From Pseudomonas saponiphila (GTDB taxonomy: Bacteria; Pseudomonadota; Gammaproteobacteria; Pseudomonadales; Pseudomonadaceae), in the NCBI RefSeq assembly GCF_900105185.1, contig NZ_FNTJ01000001.1:4581228-4645227 (forward strand): a DNA stretch of 64,000 nucleotides, written 5' to 3'. This document shows positions 19,308 to 30,857 of the stretch, one piece after another; the first letter of the stretch is position 1, and every line of letters starts with the position of its first letter. The position numbers were made by a program, and so were the translations under genes. A model generated the notes under the pieces. That model had not been told where the DNA came from and did not search any database. It saw only the letters and a list, made by a program, of their open reading frames with translations.

Positions 19308-19559
19308 ATGCGTAAGACTTTAGCTATTGCCCTGATGCTGACCGCTTCCCTCGGTCTGGCTGCCTGTGACAAGAAATCCGAGGACAAAGCTCAAGATGCA
19401 AACCAACACGCTGAGCAAGCTCAACAAAAAATGAACGAAGCCCAGGATAAAGTGAACGAAGCTGCCAAGGAAAACGCCGAAGCTGCCAAAGACCAGGCTG
19501 AATCCAACAAGGCCGCAGCCGAAGAAAGCGCCAAGGAAGCAGCCCCTAAAACCAACTAA
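19308..19559 (+). CDS. Small alanine-rich, helical lipoprotein
   Basis: 83 residues. A lipoprotein signal ends in LGLAAC with Cys20 as the lipidated residue. The mature part is almost only A, E, K, Q, N and D with near-heptad repeats (QQKMNEAQDKVNEAAKENAE), so it is probably a coiled-coil helix. It resembles Lpp/OprI in style but not in sequence, and has no C-terminal Lys of the Lpp type (ends APKTN). Asp at +2 would keep it in the inner membrane by E. coli rules, which may not hold in Pseudomonas. RBS AAGGAGA is at 19294-19300. A terminator follows. Function is unknown; the AlgU-type promoter suggests envelope stress. Confidence 0.85.
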   Translation: MRKTLAIALMLTASLGLAACDKKSEDKAQDANQHAEQAQQKMNEAQDKVNEAAKENAEAAKDQAESNKAAAEESAKEAAPKTN

Positions 19560-19581
19560 TTCGGTTTTAGCGCAAGATATG

Positions 19582-19610
19582 AATAAAGCCCGCCAAGTGC
19601 GGGCTTTATT
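19582..19610. terminator. Bidirectional terminator between the lipoprotein and MAPEG genes
   Basis: AATAAAGCCCGC-CAAGT-GCGGGCTTTATT is a perfect stem with A/T flanks on both sides, between two convergent genes. Confidence 0.88.
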
Positions 19611-19627
19611 GTTTGTGGAAGAAATGA

Positions 19628-20029
19628 CTACATCAGCAACCAGCGAAAAGTTGGACTAAGCATCAACAACAAGGAACACAAGAGTCCCACTGCCCAGAGC
19701 AGACTTCGCTGCCAGGTCAGGTCCGCCAGATAGCACACCAGATAGAAGACCCGGGCAATCACAAAGGTGATGGCCAGGACGTCGATCAACCAGCCTTGGG
19801 TCTGGGTGACATGTGCCATCAGCACCCCGACCGCAAACAGCATGAAGGCCTCGAAACTGTTCTGATGCGCCGCCAGGGCCCGCGCGCCCCGCCCGGTCAG
19901 CTGGGCCTGTTGCTGACGCGGCAGATGGTTGTTGTAACCGCCCTGCTCTTTCATGGCCTTGGCCACCGGAATGCGCGCAATGAAAATCAGCAATGCGCTG
20001 ATAAACACGCACCAGAACGCAATACTCAT
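19628..20029 (-). CDS. MAPEG family membrane protein
   Basis: 133 residues with four predicted membrane segments (near residues 3-22, 55-75, 80-100 and 107-130). The MAPEG-like loop GARALAAHQNSFEAFMLF (about 48-65) is present, with N-x-x-E-x-F conserved. Eukaryotic MAPEG members are glutathione transferases; bacterial short ones of this kind have no proven role. Its start overlaps the stop of the DUF599 gene by one base, so the pair is an operon. Confidence 0.82.
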   Translation of the reverse strand: MSIAFWCVFISALLIFIARIPVAKAMKEQGGYNNHLPRQQQAQLTGRGARALAAHQNSFEAFMLFAVGVLMAHVTQTQGWLIDVLAITFVIARVFYLVCYLADLTWQRSLLWAVGLLCSLLLMLSPTFRWLLM

Positions 20030-20766
20030 CAGCCTATCTCCTTGTTTGTCTCGGGCAATGGCGCCTCCGTAGGGGTATAGACCATCACATCCAGTACGTC
20101 GGAATGGAACTCGCGACGATAAAGCACCAGCACCACCCCCGCGCTCATCACCATGAACAACCAGGGGCTGACAAACCAGGCCAGCATGCTCATGCCGAAG
20201 TAATAGGAGCGCAGGCCGAAGTTGAACTGGTTGGCAGCCATGGAAATCACCCGTGCCGCCCGGGAAGCGAAAGCCTTGCGCTCCTGCTCGGACACCTGGC
20301 GCTCACCGATCATCGGCGCCGAGCCCACCAGAATGGCGGCGAAGTTGTACTGGCGCATGCACCAGCTGAAGGTGAAGAAGGCGTAGACGAACACCAGCGC
20401 CAGGCACAGCAGCTTGATCTCCGACATGCCCTGGGACGCCTGCTGGACCATGGGAATGTCCGCCAGCAGCGACACCGCGCGTTCCGATGCGCCGAGCACG
20501 GTAAGAATGCCCGCCAGGATGATCAGGGTGCTGGAGGCGAAGAACGAAGCGTTGCGTTCCAGGTTGCCGATCACGCTGGCGTCGGCGATGCGGTTGTCAC
20601 GCAACAGCATGCGGCGCATCCAGTCTTCGCGATACAGGTGCAGGACACTGGCCAGGCAGGCGGTGTCCCGCCCCTTCCAGGTGGCATAACGGGTATAGCC
20701 GCCCCAGCAGATGACGAACCACAAGGCGGCCAGTAAATGGATCAGGTTGGCTTGGACGAACGACAT
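20029..20766 (-). CDS. DUF599 family membrane protein
   Basis: 245 residues from ATG 20766 (MSFVQANLIHLLAALWFVIC). It has about four membrane segments: near 6-22, 75-97, 120-140 and 190-220. Conserved soluble parts are REDWMRRMLLRDNRIADASV, SFFASSTLIILAG and RQYNFAAILVGSAP. These are typical of DUF599, which has no known function. The gene precedes the MAPEG gene with a one-base overlap. It is 81 bp from the brnQ terminator on the other side. Confidence 0.82.
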   Translation of the reverse strand: MSFVQANLIHLLAALWFVICWGGYTRYATWKGRDTACLASVLHLYREDWMRRMLLRDNRIADASVIGNLERNASFFASSTLIILAGILTVLGASERAVSLLADIPMVQQASQGMSEIKLLCLALVFVYAFFTFSWCMRQYNFAAILVGSAPMIGERQVSEQERKAFASRAARVISMAANQFNFGLRSYYFGMSMLAWFVSPWLFMVMSAGVVLVLYRREFHSDVLDVMVYTPTEAPLPETNKEIG

Positions 20767-20846
20767 GCAAATTCCTGTAGGGCGTGGCAGAGGACACAGC
20801 TTCGACGCCACGCCGAGGAAAAAGGCACTGCCCGAGCCCCATAAAA

Positions 20847-20876
20847 AATGCCCCGTATCGATCGATACGGGGCATT
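20847..20876 (-). terminator. Rho-independent terminator of brnQ
   Basis: AATGCCCCGTATCGA followed directly by its perfect inverse (15 bp each side). Read leftward it runs into TTTTTAT. It may also act weakly rightward. Confidence 0.85.
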
Positions 20877-20928
20877 GTTCTGGATGCTCATGAGCCGCTT
20901 GTGGCGACCCCGAGCCCTTGCCGACAGG

Positions 20929-22242
20929 TCAAGCCAGCGCTTCGGCCGGCTTGCCCAGGATACGGTCGAAGATCACGGCGACCGCCAGGATGATCACCGA
21001 AGGCACCAGCCAGGCCAGGCCTTGCTCACTCAACGGCAGATGAGACAGCTGGCTCGGCAGGCCATCGGCCAGGCCCGCGCCTTTAAGCGCATCGATCAGG
21101 CCGAAGACAAAGGACACCAGCATCACCGGACCGACGATGCGGCGCTGGTCCTGCCAGAACTCCTTGCAGAAGCTCAGGGCCACCAGGGCAATGCAAGGCG
21201 GGTAGATGGCGGTCAGTACCGGAATCGAGAAGGCGATGAGCTTGGTCAGGCCAAGGTTCGATACCAACAGCGAGAAAACCGCGAGGATCACAACCAGAGT
21301 CTTGTAGGACAAAGGGGTTACGCGGCTGAAGTACTCGGCACAGGCGCAAGTCAGGCCCACGGCGGTCACCAGGCAAGCCAGGGAGATCAGCACCGCGAGG
21401 AAACCGCTGCCCAGGGAGCCGAAGGTGTGCTGCACGTAGGCATGCAGTACCGCTGCGCCGTTGGTGGCGCCGGCTGCCACTTCATGGCTGCCCGAACCGA
21501 GGCGGAACAGACTGACGTACACCAGCGCCAGGCCAACCCCGGCGATCAGGCCGGCGATCACCGCATAGCGGGTGATCAGTCGAGGCGACTCGACACCGCG
21601 CGAGCGAATGGCATTGACGATGACGATGCCGAACACCAGGGCGCCCAAGGTATCCATGGTCAGGTAACCATTGATGAACCCCTGGGAGAATGGCGCGGCG
21701 ACATACTCGGGCGTCGCCTCGCCAACGCTACCGGCCGGCAGGGCGCAAGCTGCGATCCCCAGCACCGCCAGGGCGATGATCTTCAGCGGCGCCAGGAAAC
21801 GGCCAACGGTATCCAGCAGGCGGCCTGGATACAAGGAGATGAAGAACACCAACAGGAAATACGCCGAACTGTAGAGGAACAGTGCCAGCGGGCTTTCACC
21901 AGTCAGTGGCGCCAGACCCACTTCAAAGGACACAGTGGCCGTGCGCGGCGTGGCGAACAGCGGGCCAACCGCCAGGTAGCAGACAGCCGCCAGCAGACCG
22001 CCAGCGACTTTACCGATGGGGCTGCTCAACGCATCCATGGCGCCACCGACCTTGGCCAGGGCGACCACGGTGATCACCGGCAGGCCCACCGCAGTGATCA
22101 GGAAGCCCAGCGCCGCCATCCAGACATGGGGTCCGGACTGCAAGCCGACGATGGGTGGGAAAATGATGTTGCCAGCCCCGACGAACAGGGCAAAAGTCAT
22201 GAAGCCGAGCGCCAGAATGTCCTGGCCTTTCAACACTTTCAT
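20929..22242 (-). CDS. brnQ: Branched-chain amino acid carrier BrnQ (LIVCS family)
   Basis: 437 residues with about 12 membrane segments. The family start is clear: [20 protein letters not shown] (about residues 14-33). It takes up leucine, isoleucine and valine with sodium. Length is normal and no frame problem is seen. It stands alone between its terminator and a 445-bp gap to sucD, which contains two conserved-looking hairpins close to the brnQ start (see 22255-22459). Confidence 0.92.
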   Translation of the reverse strand: MKVLKGQDILALGFMTFALFVGAGNIIFPPIVGLQSGPHVWMAALGFLITAVGLPVITVVALAKVGGAMDALSSPIGKVAGGLLAAVCYLAVGPLFATPRTATVSFEVGLAPLTGESPLALFLYSSAYFLLVFFISLYPGRLLDTVGRFLAPLKIIALAVLGIAACALPAGSVGEATPEYVAAPFSQGFINGYLTMDTLGALVFGIVIVNAIRSRGVESPRLITRYAVIAGLIAGVGLALVYVSLFRLGSGSHEVAAGATNGAAVLHAYVQHTFGSLGSGFLAVLISLACLVTAVGLTCACAEYFSRVTPLSYKTLVVILAVFSLLVSNLGLTKLIAFSIPVLTAIYPPCIALVALSFCKEFWQDQRRIVGPVMLVSFVFGLIDALKGAGLADGLPSQLSHLPLSEQGLAWLVPSVIILAVAVIFDRILGKPAEALA

Positions 22243-22254
22243 TAAGGAAATACC

Positions 22255-22459
22255 ACACTACTGAATCGGAATTTAGAGAGGGATTTCCCTTATGGGTGAG
22301 GGAAATGCTGTCAGTCCGTATAAGACTGACCCGTTTAGCGCGCCGATACCTTGTGGGTAGCAGACGCATAAAGAGGCGGCTAGCCTACCGAATCTGTAAG
22401 ACGAACGCACCGGCACAATGAGAATTTTCTGATATGCGACATCGGGATGTCGCCTTTTT
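22255..22459 (+). ncRNA. Candidate structured small RNA, rightward, antisense to the brnQ leader
   Basis: No coding frame on the plus strand here. Three hairpins follow each other: GGGATTTCCC/GAGGGAAAT (about 22278-22310), GTCAGTC-CGTATAA-GACTGAC (about 22313-22333), and a final GCGACATC-GG-GATGTCGC followed by CTTTTT (22436-22459), which is a terminator for a rightward transcript. There is no rightward gene upstream for it to end. No promoter was clearly recognised. It could instead be part of a brnQ leader, but the terminator's T run points rightward. Confidence 0.35.
22436..22459 (+). terminator. Orphan rho-independent terminator, rightward
   Basis: GCGACATCGGGATGTCGC is a perfect palindrome followed by CTTTTTG. 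On the minus strand there is no T run after it. Confidence 0.65.
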
Positions 22460-22530
22460 GAAACTATTTTTCCACCGGAATGAATCCCCCTGCACAGAGC
22501 CTCGTTCGCCCAGGCGCCGACTCATGTTGG

Positions 22531-22625
22531 AGCTGGCTCGTGTAGGAGCTGGCTCGCCAGCGAAAACCGCGACAAGAACCACACGCGGCTCAGGCCCCCT
22601 CGCCGGCAAACCGGCTCCTGCGCCA
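22531..22625. repeat. REP-like inverted pair
   Basis: GGAGCTGGCTCGTGTAGGAGCTGGCTCGCCAGCG... faces CCGGCAAACCGGCTCCTGC. This is the common Pseudomonas intergenic palindrome family, with the left half partly repeated. It lies between sucD and the brnQ leader; no gene is seen. Confidence 0.7.
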
Positions 22626-22633
22626 GAAAGCAC

Positions 22634-22657
22634 AAAGGCCACCCGAAGGTGGCCTTT
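22634..22657 (-). terminator. Probable terminator of the sdh-suc gene block
   Basis: AAAGGCCACC-CGAA-GGTGGCCTTT is a perfect stem 31 bp after the sucD stop; read leftward it is followed by TTTGTGCTTT. Confidence 0.75.
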
Positions 22658-22687
22658 GCTGGAAGAGCTACAAGCTAAGCGCGAAGC

Positions 22688-23569
22688 TTACTTGACCGCC
22701 CAACCGGTCAGCTCGGCCAGGGCCTTGCCGATGTCTGCCAGCGAACGCACGGTTTTTACGCCTGCGTCTTGCAGAGCAGCGAATTTCTCGTCTGCAGTGC
22801 CTTTGCCGCCAGAGATGATTGCGCCAGCATGGCCCATGCGCTTGCCCGGAGGAGCAGTCACACCAGCGATGTAGGAAACAACCGGCTTGGTCACGTGAGC
22901 CTTGATGTAGGCAGCCGCTTCTTCTTCAGCCGAACCGCCGATCTCGCCGATCATCACGATCGCTTCGGTCTTCGGGTCTTCCTGGAACAGCTTCAGGATG
23001 TCGATGAAGTTGGAGCCCGGGATCGGGTCACCACCGATGCCGACGCAGGTGGACTGGCCGAAACCGGCGTCAGTGGTCTGCTTAACGGCTTCGTAAGTCA
23101 GGGTGCCGGAACGGGAAACGATACCGACCTTGCCTGGCAAGTGAATGTGACCTGGCATGATGCCGATCTTGCATTCGCCTGGAGTGATCACGCCTGGGCA
23201 GTTAGGGCCGATCAGGGTCACGCCCAGCTCGTCGCACTTAACCTTGGCGTCCAGCATGTCCAGGGTTGGAATGCCTTCGGTGATGCAGACGATCAGCTTG
23301 ATGCCGCCGAAAGCTGCTTCCAGGATCGAGTCCTTGCAGAAAGGAGCTGGAACGTAGATCACGCTGGCGGTGGCGCCAGTGGCAGCTACAGCGTCTTTCA
23401 CGGTGTTGAACACTGGCAGGCCCAGGTGCTCGGTGCCGCCTTTGCCTGGAGTTACGCCGCCAACCATCTTGGTGCCGTATTCGATGGCTTGCTGGGTGTG
23501 GAAACTACCTTGCGAACCGGTAATGCCCTGGCAGATAACTTTGGTGTCTTTATTGATCAGGACGCTCAT
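22688..23569 (-). CDS. sucD: Succinyl-CoA synthetase alpha subunit SucD
   Basis: 293 residues. CoA-binding Rossmann part at the start ([20 protein letters not shown]), [28 protein letters not shown], and the active-site region with [11 protein letters not shown] and [12 protein letters not shown], and [10 protein letters not shown] with the phospho-His. It converts succinyl-CoA to succinate with NDP phosphorylation in the TCA cycle. The start overlaps the sucC stop by one base, so the two subunits are made together. Last gene of the block. Confidence 0.97.
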   Translation of the reverse strand: MSVLINKDTKVICQGITGSQGSFHTQQAIEYGTKMVGGVTPGKGGTEHLGLPVFNTVKDAVAATGATASVIYVPAPFCKDSILEAAFGGIKLIVCITEGIPTLDMLDAKVKCDELGVTLIGPNCPGVITPGECKIGIMPGHIHLPGKVGIVSRSGTLTYEAVKQTTDAGFGQSTCVGIGGDPIPGSNFIDILKLFQEDPKTEAIVMIGEIGGSAEEEAAAYIKAHVTKPVVSYIAGVTAPPGKRMGHAGAIISGGKGTADEKFAALQDAGVKTVRSLADIGKALAELTGWAVK

Positions 23570-24735
23570 TATTTGCCCTCCGCAGCTTTGACAACTTGTT
23601 GAGCAGCGTCGGTCAGGCTGGTAGCAGCGATGATGTTCAAGCCGCTTTCTGCCAGTACTTTAGCGCCCAGTTCAGCGTTGTTGCCTTCAAGGCGAACAAC
23701 AACCGGGATTTTCACGCCGACTTCTTTCACGGCGCCGATGATGCCTTCGGCAATCATGTCGCAGCGAACGATGCCGCCGAAGATGTTGACCAGTACTGCA
23801 GCGACGTTGGTGTCGGACAGGATGATCTTGAAGGCTTCGGTCACGCGCTCTTTGGTAGCACCACCACCTACGTCGAGGAAGTTGGCTGGCTTGCCGCCGT
23901 GCAGGTTGACGATGTCCATGGTGCCCATGGCCAGGCCGGCACCGTTGACCATGCAGCCGATGTTGCCTTCCAGGGCTACGTAGTTCAGTTCGAACTTGGC
24001 AGCGTGCGCTTCGCGCGGATCGTCCTGCGACGGATCGTGGAAAGTCTTCAGCTTAGGCTGACGGTACATGGCGTTGGCGTCGATGTTGATCTTGGCGTCC
24101 AGGCAGTGCAGATCGCCGTCAGCCTTGATCACCAGCGGGTTCACTTCCAGCAGGGCCAGATCGTGATCCTGGAACAGTTTGGCCAGACCTACGAAGATCT
24201 TGGCGAACTGGGCAACTTGCTTGCCTTCCAGACCCAGTTGGAAAGCCAGCTCGCGGCCCTGGAATGGCTGAGCGCCAACCAGTGGATCGATAGTGGCTTT
24301 GAGAATTTTTTCTGGAGTGTCGTGAGCGATCTTCTCGATGTCCACGCCACCTTCGGTGGAAGCCATGAACACGATGCGACGGCTCGAACGGTCAACGACA
24401 GCGCCCAGGTACAGCTCTTTAGCGATATCAGTGCACGATTCAACCAGGATCTTGGTGACAGGCTGGCCATTGGCGTCAGTCTGATAGGTCACCAGACGCT
24501 TGCCCAACCACTGCTGAGCGAATGCCTTAGCGTCTTCTTTGCTGCGAACCAGCTTAACGCCGCCCGCTTTACCGCGACCACCGGCGTGAACCTGGGCTTT
24601 GACAACCCACTCGGAGCCGCCGATTTTGTCGCAAGCTTCTGCTGCTTCTTCCGGGGTGTCTACCGCGTAGCCTTTGGATACTGGCAGGCCGTATTCAGCG
24701 AACAGCTGCTTACCCTGATACTCGTGAAGATTCAT
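23569..24735 (-). CDS. sucC: Succinyl-CoA synthetase beta subunit SucC
   Basis: 388 residues from ATG 24735 ([20 protein letters not shown]); the frame is open further upstream but this is the universal SucC start. ATP-grasp parts: [28 protein letters not shown], and the CoA-ligase domain with [12 protein letters not shown] and [11 protein letters not shown]. Pairs with SucD. A 227-bp gap separates it from lpdG upstream; it may hold a secondary promoter, and no gene is seen there. Confidence 0.97.
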   Translation of the reverse strand: MNLHEYQGKQLFAEYGLPVSKGYAVDTPEEAAEACDKIGGSEWVVKAQVHAGGRGKAGGVKLVRSKEDAKAFAQQWLGKRLVTYQTDANGQPVTKILVESCTDIAKELYLGAVVDRSSRRIVFMASTEGGVDIEKIAHDTPEKILKATIDPLVGAQPFQGRELAFQLGLEGKQVAQFAKIFVGLAKLFQDHDLALLEVNPLVIKADGDLHCLDAKINIDANAMYRQPKLKTFHDPSQDDPREAHAAKFELNYVALEGNIGCMVNGAGLAMGTMDIVNLHGGKPANFLDVGGGATKERVTEAFKIILSDTNVAAVLVNIFGGIVRCDMIAEGIIGAVKEVGVKIPVVVRLEGNNAELGAKVLAESGLNIIAATSLTDAAQQVVKAAEGK

Positions 24736-24962
24736 GCTTTTTACCGTCTTCGTTAGGTACTGCGCATTCGGCGCTGCGCTCAAGATTGAGTGCCGCACCA
24801 CCTGTGACCGCTACTCTCGAACCAGCGCCACACCTGAATCCCGAGCCTGGGCCCGGGTCCAGCGTGTGGCGCTACCTCAAGAGGTCGAGTCCAGCGGAGA
24901 TTCCGCGGTGAGTCTTGCTCGCAAGGCTCACGACGGGCAATCCGCCGTGGTTTCTTATTGTC

Positions 24963-26500
<1,538 letters not shown>

Positions 26501-26502
26501 TT

Positions 26503-27720
26503 TTAGATGTCCAGGAGCAGACGCGCCGGGTCTTCCAGCAGGTTCTTGATGGTCACCAGGAACGTCACGGCTTCTTTACCGTCGATCAGACGGTGATCGT
26601 AGGACAGCGCCAGGTACATCATCGGACGGATTACTACCTGACCGTTGATCGCCATAGGACGTTGCAGGATGTTGTGCATGCCCAGGATAGCGGCTTGCGG
26701 TGGGTTGACGATCGGGGTCGACATCATCGAGCCGAAGGTACCACCGTTGGTGATGGTGAAAGTACCACCGGTCATCTCTTCCATCGACAGCTTGCCGTCG
26801 CGGGCCTTCTTGCCGAAGGTGGCGATGCCGCCTTCGATTTCGGCCAGGCTCATCAGCTCGGCGTTACGCAGAACCGGAACCACCAGGCCACGGTCGCTGG
26901 ATACCGCGACACCGATGTCGGCGTAGCCGTGGTAGACGATGTCGGAACCGTCGATCGAGGCGTTGACCGCAGGGAAACGCTTCAGCGCTTCGGTGGCAGC
27001 CTTGACGAAGAACGACATGAAGCCCAGGCGTACGCCGTTGTGGGACTTCTCGAACAGGTCCTTGTACTTCGAACGCAGAGCCATGACTTCAGTCATGTCG
27101 ACTTCGTTGAAGGTGGTCAGCATGGCCATGTTCGACTGGGCTTCAACCAGACGCTCGGCAACCTTGGCCCGCAGACGGGTCATAGGTACGCGCTTCTCGA
27201 CACGGTCGCCGGCAGCGAACACCGGAGCAGCAGCGGCCGGAGCCGGGGCCTTGGCTGGCGCGGCAGCCGGAGCGGCTTTCTTGGCAGCAATGGCAGCCAC
27301 TACGTCTTCCTTGGTCACACGACCACCTTTGCCAGTACCGGCAACGGAAGCGATGTTGATGCCATTTTCTTCAGCCAGCTTGCGCGCGGCAGGAGCGGCG
27401 ATTGGATCGTCTTCGCCATCGGCGGCAGCCGGGGCAGCAGCGGCCGGAGCAGCGGCAGCAGCAGGAGCAGCGGCAGCGGCGCCGCCTTCAACGATAGAGC
27501 CCAGAACTTCGTCGGACAGAACGGTGTCGCCTTCGTTCTTGACGATAGCGCCCAGCACGCCGTCAGCGGTAGCCAGGACTTCCAGCACAACCTTGTCGGT
27601 CTCGATGTCGACGATCAGCTCGTCGCGCTTGACGGCTTCGCCCGGTTGCTTGTGCCAGGTGGCAACGGTGCCATCGGCAACCGATTCCGGGAAAGTGGGG
27701 GCTTTGATCTCGATAGCCAT
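26503..27720 (-). CDS. sucB: 2-oxoglutarate dehydrogenase E2, dihydrolipoyl succinyltransferase
   Basis: 405 residues. The single lipoyl domain has [11 protein letters not shown] with the lipoylated Lys43. An Ala/Pro-rich linker (about residues 80-105) is followed by the E3/E1-binding domain ([20 protein letters not shown], about 110-129), a second Ala/Pro linker, and the catalytic core with [18 protein letters not shown] and the active-site [13 protein letters not shown]. It transfers succinyl groups to CoA. Lies between sucA (43-bp gap) and lpdG. Confidence 0.97.
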   Translation of the reverse strand: MAIEIKAPTFPESVADGTVATWHKQPGEAVKRDELIVDIETDKVVLEVLATADGVLGAIVKNEGDTVLSDEVLGSIVEGGAAAAAPAAAAAPAAAAPAAADGEDDPIAAPAARKLAEENGINIASVAGTGKGGRVTKEDVVAAIAAKKAAPAAAPAKAPAPAAAAPVFAAGDRVEKRVPMTRLRAKVAERLVEAQSNMAMLTTFNEVDMTEVMALRSKYKDLFEKSHNGVRLGFMSFFVKAATEALKRFPAVNASIDGSDIVYHGYADIGVAVSSDRGLVVPVLRNAELMSLAEIEGGIATFGKKARDGKLSMEEMTGGTFTITNGGTFGSMMSTPIVNPPQAAILGMHNILQRPMAINGQVVIRPMMYLALSYDHRLIDGKEAVTFLVTIKNLLEDPARLLLDI

Positions 27721-27762
27721 TATCTGTGGTTCCTTAAATTCGGTTTCAGGTGCGCGAAGGCG

Positions 27763-30594
27763 TTAAACAGTGAAGGCATCTTGCAGCAGTTTTTCCTGCT
27801 GCTCGGCGTGCATCGACGCGTAGCCACAAGCAGGCGCAGCAGAGGCGTCACGGCCGGCGTACTCGAGTACGAGCGACTTGTCGTGATTGCCCACGATGCG
27901 ACGCATGTGGTGCTGGCTGCAGTACCAGGCGCCCTGGTTCATCGGCTCTTCCTGACACCAGACCACGTGCTTGAGGTTGGTGTACGGAGCCAGGACTTCG
28001 TTCAGGTCGTCCTCAGGGAACGGGTACAACTGCTCGATGCGCACGATGGCGATGTCTTCACGACCTTCGGCACGGCGTTTTTCCAACAGGTCGTAGTAGA
28101 CCTTGCCGCTGCACAGAATCAGGCGCTCGACCTTTTTCGGGTCCAGTGCGTCGATTTCCGGAATAACGGTCTGGAACGAACCTTCGGCCAGATCTTCCAG
28201 AGTCGAGATGGCCAGCTTGTGACGCAGCAGCGACTTCGGAGTCAGTACCACCAGCGGCTTGCGCAGAGGGCGGATCACCTGGCGACGCAGCAAGTGGTAG
28301 ATCTGTGCTGGCGTGGTCGGCATGCACACCTGAATGTTGTGCTCGGCGCACAGCTGCAGGTAACGCTCCAGGCGCGCCGAGGAGTGCTCAGGGCCCTGAC
28401 CTTCGTAACCGTGAGGCAGCAGCATGGTCAGACCGCAGAGACGGCCCCACTTGTGCTCACCGCTGGTGATGAACTGGTCGATCACCACTTGCGCACCGTT
28501 GGCGAAGTCGCCGAACTGGGCTTCCCAGATCACCAGCGCGTTCGGCGTGGTGGTCGAGTAGCCGTATTCGAATGCCAGTACTGCCTCTTCCGACAGGAAC
28601 GAGTCATACAGATCAAAGCGCGGCTGGCCTTCGAACAGATGCTTGAGCGGCACGTAAGTGCTGGCATCTTTCTGGTTGTGCAGAACAGCGTGGCGGTGCG
28701 AGAAGGTGCCGCGGCCGATGTCCTGGCCGGTCATGCGGATCGGGTGACCTTCGAATGCCAGGGTCGCGTACGCCATGGTTTCAGCGTAACCCCAGTTGAT
28801 CGGCAGGCCGCCGGCTTGCATCTTCTGACGGTCTTCGTAGATCTTCGCGACCTGACGCTGAACCACGAAGCCTTCTGGCAATTCCAGCAGCTTGGCGGAC
28901 AGTTCCTGCAGGGTCTTGAGATCGAAGGTGGTGTCGTGACGCGCGGTCCAGGTGTGGCCCAAATACGGGCGCCAGTCCACGAACAGCTCTTTGTTCGGTT
29001 CCTTGACCAGGCTCTTCACTACGTGCAGACCGTTGTCCAGGGCATTGCGGTACTCATCGACCTTCGCCTGAACACGCTCTGCATCAAGGACACCGCTCTG
29101 GATCAGGCGATCGGCATACAGCTCGCGAGTGGTGCGCTGCTTGGTGATCTGCTGATACATCAGTGGCTGGGTGCCGCTTGGCTCGTCGGCCTCGTTGTGG
29201 CCGCGACGGCGGTAGCAGACCAGGTCGATCACCACGTCGCGCTTGTACTGCATGCGGTAGTCGATGGCCAGCTGGGTCACGAACAACACGGCTTCCGGAT
29301 CGTCACCATTCACATGGAGGATCGGCGCCTGGATCATCTTCGCAACGTCGGTGGCGTACTCGGTGGAACGCGAGTCCAGCGGGTTGCTGATGGTGAAACC
29401 AACCTGGTTGTTGATCACGATGTGCACAGTGCCGCCGGTACGGAAACCGCGGGTCTGGGACATCTGGAAGGTTTCCATCACCACGCCCTGACCGGCGAAT
29501 GCCGCGTCACCGTGGATCGAAATCGGCAGAACCTTGTCACCGGTCTGGTCGTTGCGACGATCCTGACGGGCGCGCACCGAACCTTCGACCACTGGAGAAA
29601 CGATTTCCAGGTGGGACGGGTTGAACGCCATGGCCAGGTGGACTTCGCCACCTGTGGTCATGACGTTGGACGAGAAGCCCTGGTGGTATTTAACGTCACC
29701 GGAACCCAGCTCGACCTTCTTCTTGCCTTCGAACTCGTCGAACAGCTCGCGCGGGTTCTTGCCGAAGGTGTTGACCAGCACGTTGAGGCGACCACGGTGG
29801 GCCATGCCGATCACGACTTCCTTGGTGCCGTAGGAACCGGAACGCTGGATCAACTCGTCGAGCATCGGAATCAGGCTCTCGCCGCCTTCCAGACCGAAAC
29901 GCTTGGTGCCCGGGTATTTGGTACCCAGGTATTTTTCCAGGCCTTCACCAGCGGTGACGCGCTCGAGCAAGTGGCTCTTGATGTCGGCGGAATAGGTCGG
30001 ACGACCGCGCACGCTTTCCAGACGCTGCTGGAACCACTGGCGCTGCTCGGAATCGGTGATGTGCGTGAATTCAGCGCCGATGGTGCGGCAATATGTCTGC
30101 TGCAACGCTTCGTGAATTTCGCGTAGGCTCGCTTCCTCTTTGCCGATGAACAGGTCGCCGGCACGGAAGGTCGTATCAAGATCGGCATTGGTCAAGCCGT
30201 AATGATTGATCGACAGGTCTGCAGGTGCAGGACGCTGCCACAGTCCCAGCGGGTCGAGCTGGGCTGCCTGGTGGCCACGCATCCGATAGGCCTGGATCAA
30301 TCGCAGCACTTCAACTTGCTTCTTCTCGTGCTCACTGCTCACGCTGCCGGCGGATACCGGTTGGGCGCGGCGCTGGTTCTTTGCCAGCAAGACGAAATGA
30401 TCGCGGATTGTCGAGTGCGAAACATCGATGGCAGTGCTGCCGTCGGCAGGCAACTTCTGAAAGTAAGTGCGCCACTCTTCTGGCACAGCGTTAGGGTCGT
30501 GCAGGTAGAGCTCGTAGAGCTCTTCCACATAGGCAGCGTTACTACCGGATAGGTAGGCGCTGTTCCACATGCGCTGCATCACGCTTTCTTGCAT
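27763..30594 (-). CDS. sucA: 2-oxoglutarate dehydrogenase E1 (ThDP-dependent)
   Basis: 943 residues, the usual length. Start MQESVMQRMWNSAYLSGSNA followed by the E1 N-terminal segment (VEELYELYLHDPNAVPEEWR). ThDP site: GMAHRGRLNVLVN, HGDAAFAGQGVVMET, VCYRRRGHNEADEP. It decarboxylates 2-oxoglutarate and passes the succinyl group to SucB. Upstream is a 263-bp gap to sdhB that has a partial terminator, so a separate sucA promoter is likely. Confidence 0.97.
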   Translation of the reverse strand: MQESVMQRMWNSAYLSGSNAAYVEELYELYLHDPNAVPEEWRTYFQKLPADGSTAIDVSHSTIRDHFVLLAKNQRRAQPVSAGSVSSEHEKKQVEVLRLIQAYRMRGHQAAQLDPLGLWQRPAPADLSINHYGLTNADLDTTFRAGDLFIGKEEASLREIHEALQQTYCRTIGAEFTHITDSEQRQWFQQRLESVRGRPTYSADIKSHLLERVTAGEGLEKYLGTKYPGTKRFGLEGGESLIPMLDELIQRSGSYGTKEVVIGMAHRGRLNVLVNTFGKNPRELFDEFEGKKKVELGSGDVKYHQGFSSNVMTTGGEVHLAMAFNPSHLEIVSPVVEGSVRARQDRRNDQTGDKVLPISIHGDAAFAGQGVVMETFQMSQTRGFRTGGTVHIVINNQVGFTISNPLDSRSTEYATDVAKMIQAPILHVNGDDPEAVLFVTQLAIDYRMQYKRDVVIDLVCYRRRGHNEADEPSGTQPLMYQQITKQRTTRELYADRLIQSGVLDAERVQAKVDEYRNALDNGLHVVKSLVKEPNKELFVDWRPYLGHTWTARHDTTFDLKTLQELSAKLLELPEGFVVQRQVAKIYEDRQKMQAGGLPINWGYAETMAYATLAFEGHPIRMTGQDIGRGTFSHRHAVLHNQKDASTYVPLKHLFEGQPRFDLYDSFLSEEAVLAFEYGYSTTTPNALVIWEAQFGDFANGAQVVIDQFITSGEHKWGRLCGLTMLLPHGYEGQGPEHSSARLERYLQLCAEHNIQVCMPTTPAQIYHLLRRQVIRPLRKPLVVLTPKSLLRHKLAISTLEDLAEGSFQTVIPEIDALDPKKVERLILCSGKVYYDLLEKRRAEGREDIAIVRIEQLYPFPEDDLNEVLAPYTNLKHVVWCQEEPMNQGAWYCSQHHMRRIVGNHDKSLVLEYAGRDASAAPACGYASMHAEQQEKLLQDAFTV

Positions 30595-30751
30595 GCTTGG
30601 TCACCCTCGGTTAGGGGAACACCATCGGCGAAGACACCGAGCAAGCTTGCAGAAGTCCGAATGCAGCGACCAAAACAAGCCACTTAGGATCACGCTGATA
30701 GTCCGGGTACCAGCCCGGATGCCCCTGCTTGTCTCATTTCTTCAAAAATAA

Positions 30752-30778
30752 GAGCAGCCACTTTGTGAGCTGCTGCTC
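30752..30778 (-). terminator. Probable terminator or attenuator after sdhB
   Basis: GAGCAGC...GCTGCTC stem; read leftward it is followed by TTATTTTTG. It lies in the 263-bp sdhB-sucA gap and could reduce read-through of sdh into suc. Confidence 0.55.
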
Positions 30779-30857
30779 AGGTTAGAGCCATGACGCGGGT
30801 TGAAGCCCGCGCCTTGGCTTTTACGGGTACAGCGGTCCTACGGGTACAACAGCTGAA

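Noticed and set aside
22010..22369. Leftward leader-peptide-like frame running into brnQ
   Set aside because: It runs out of frame into the gene for 40 codons or more, has no runs of Leu, Ile or Val codons and no good RBS.
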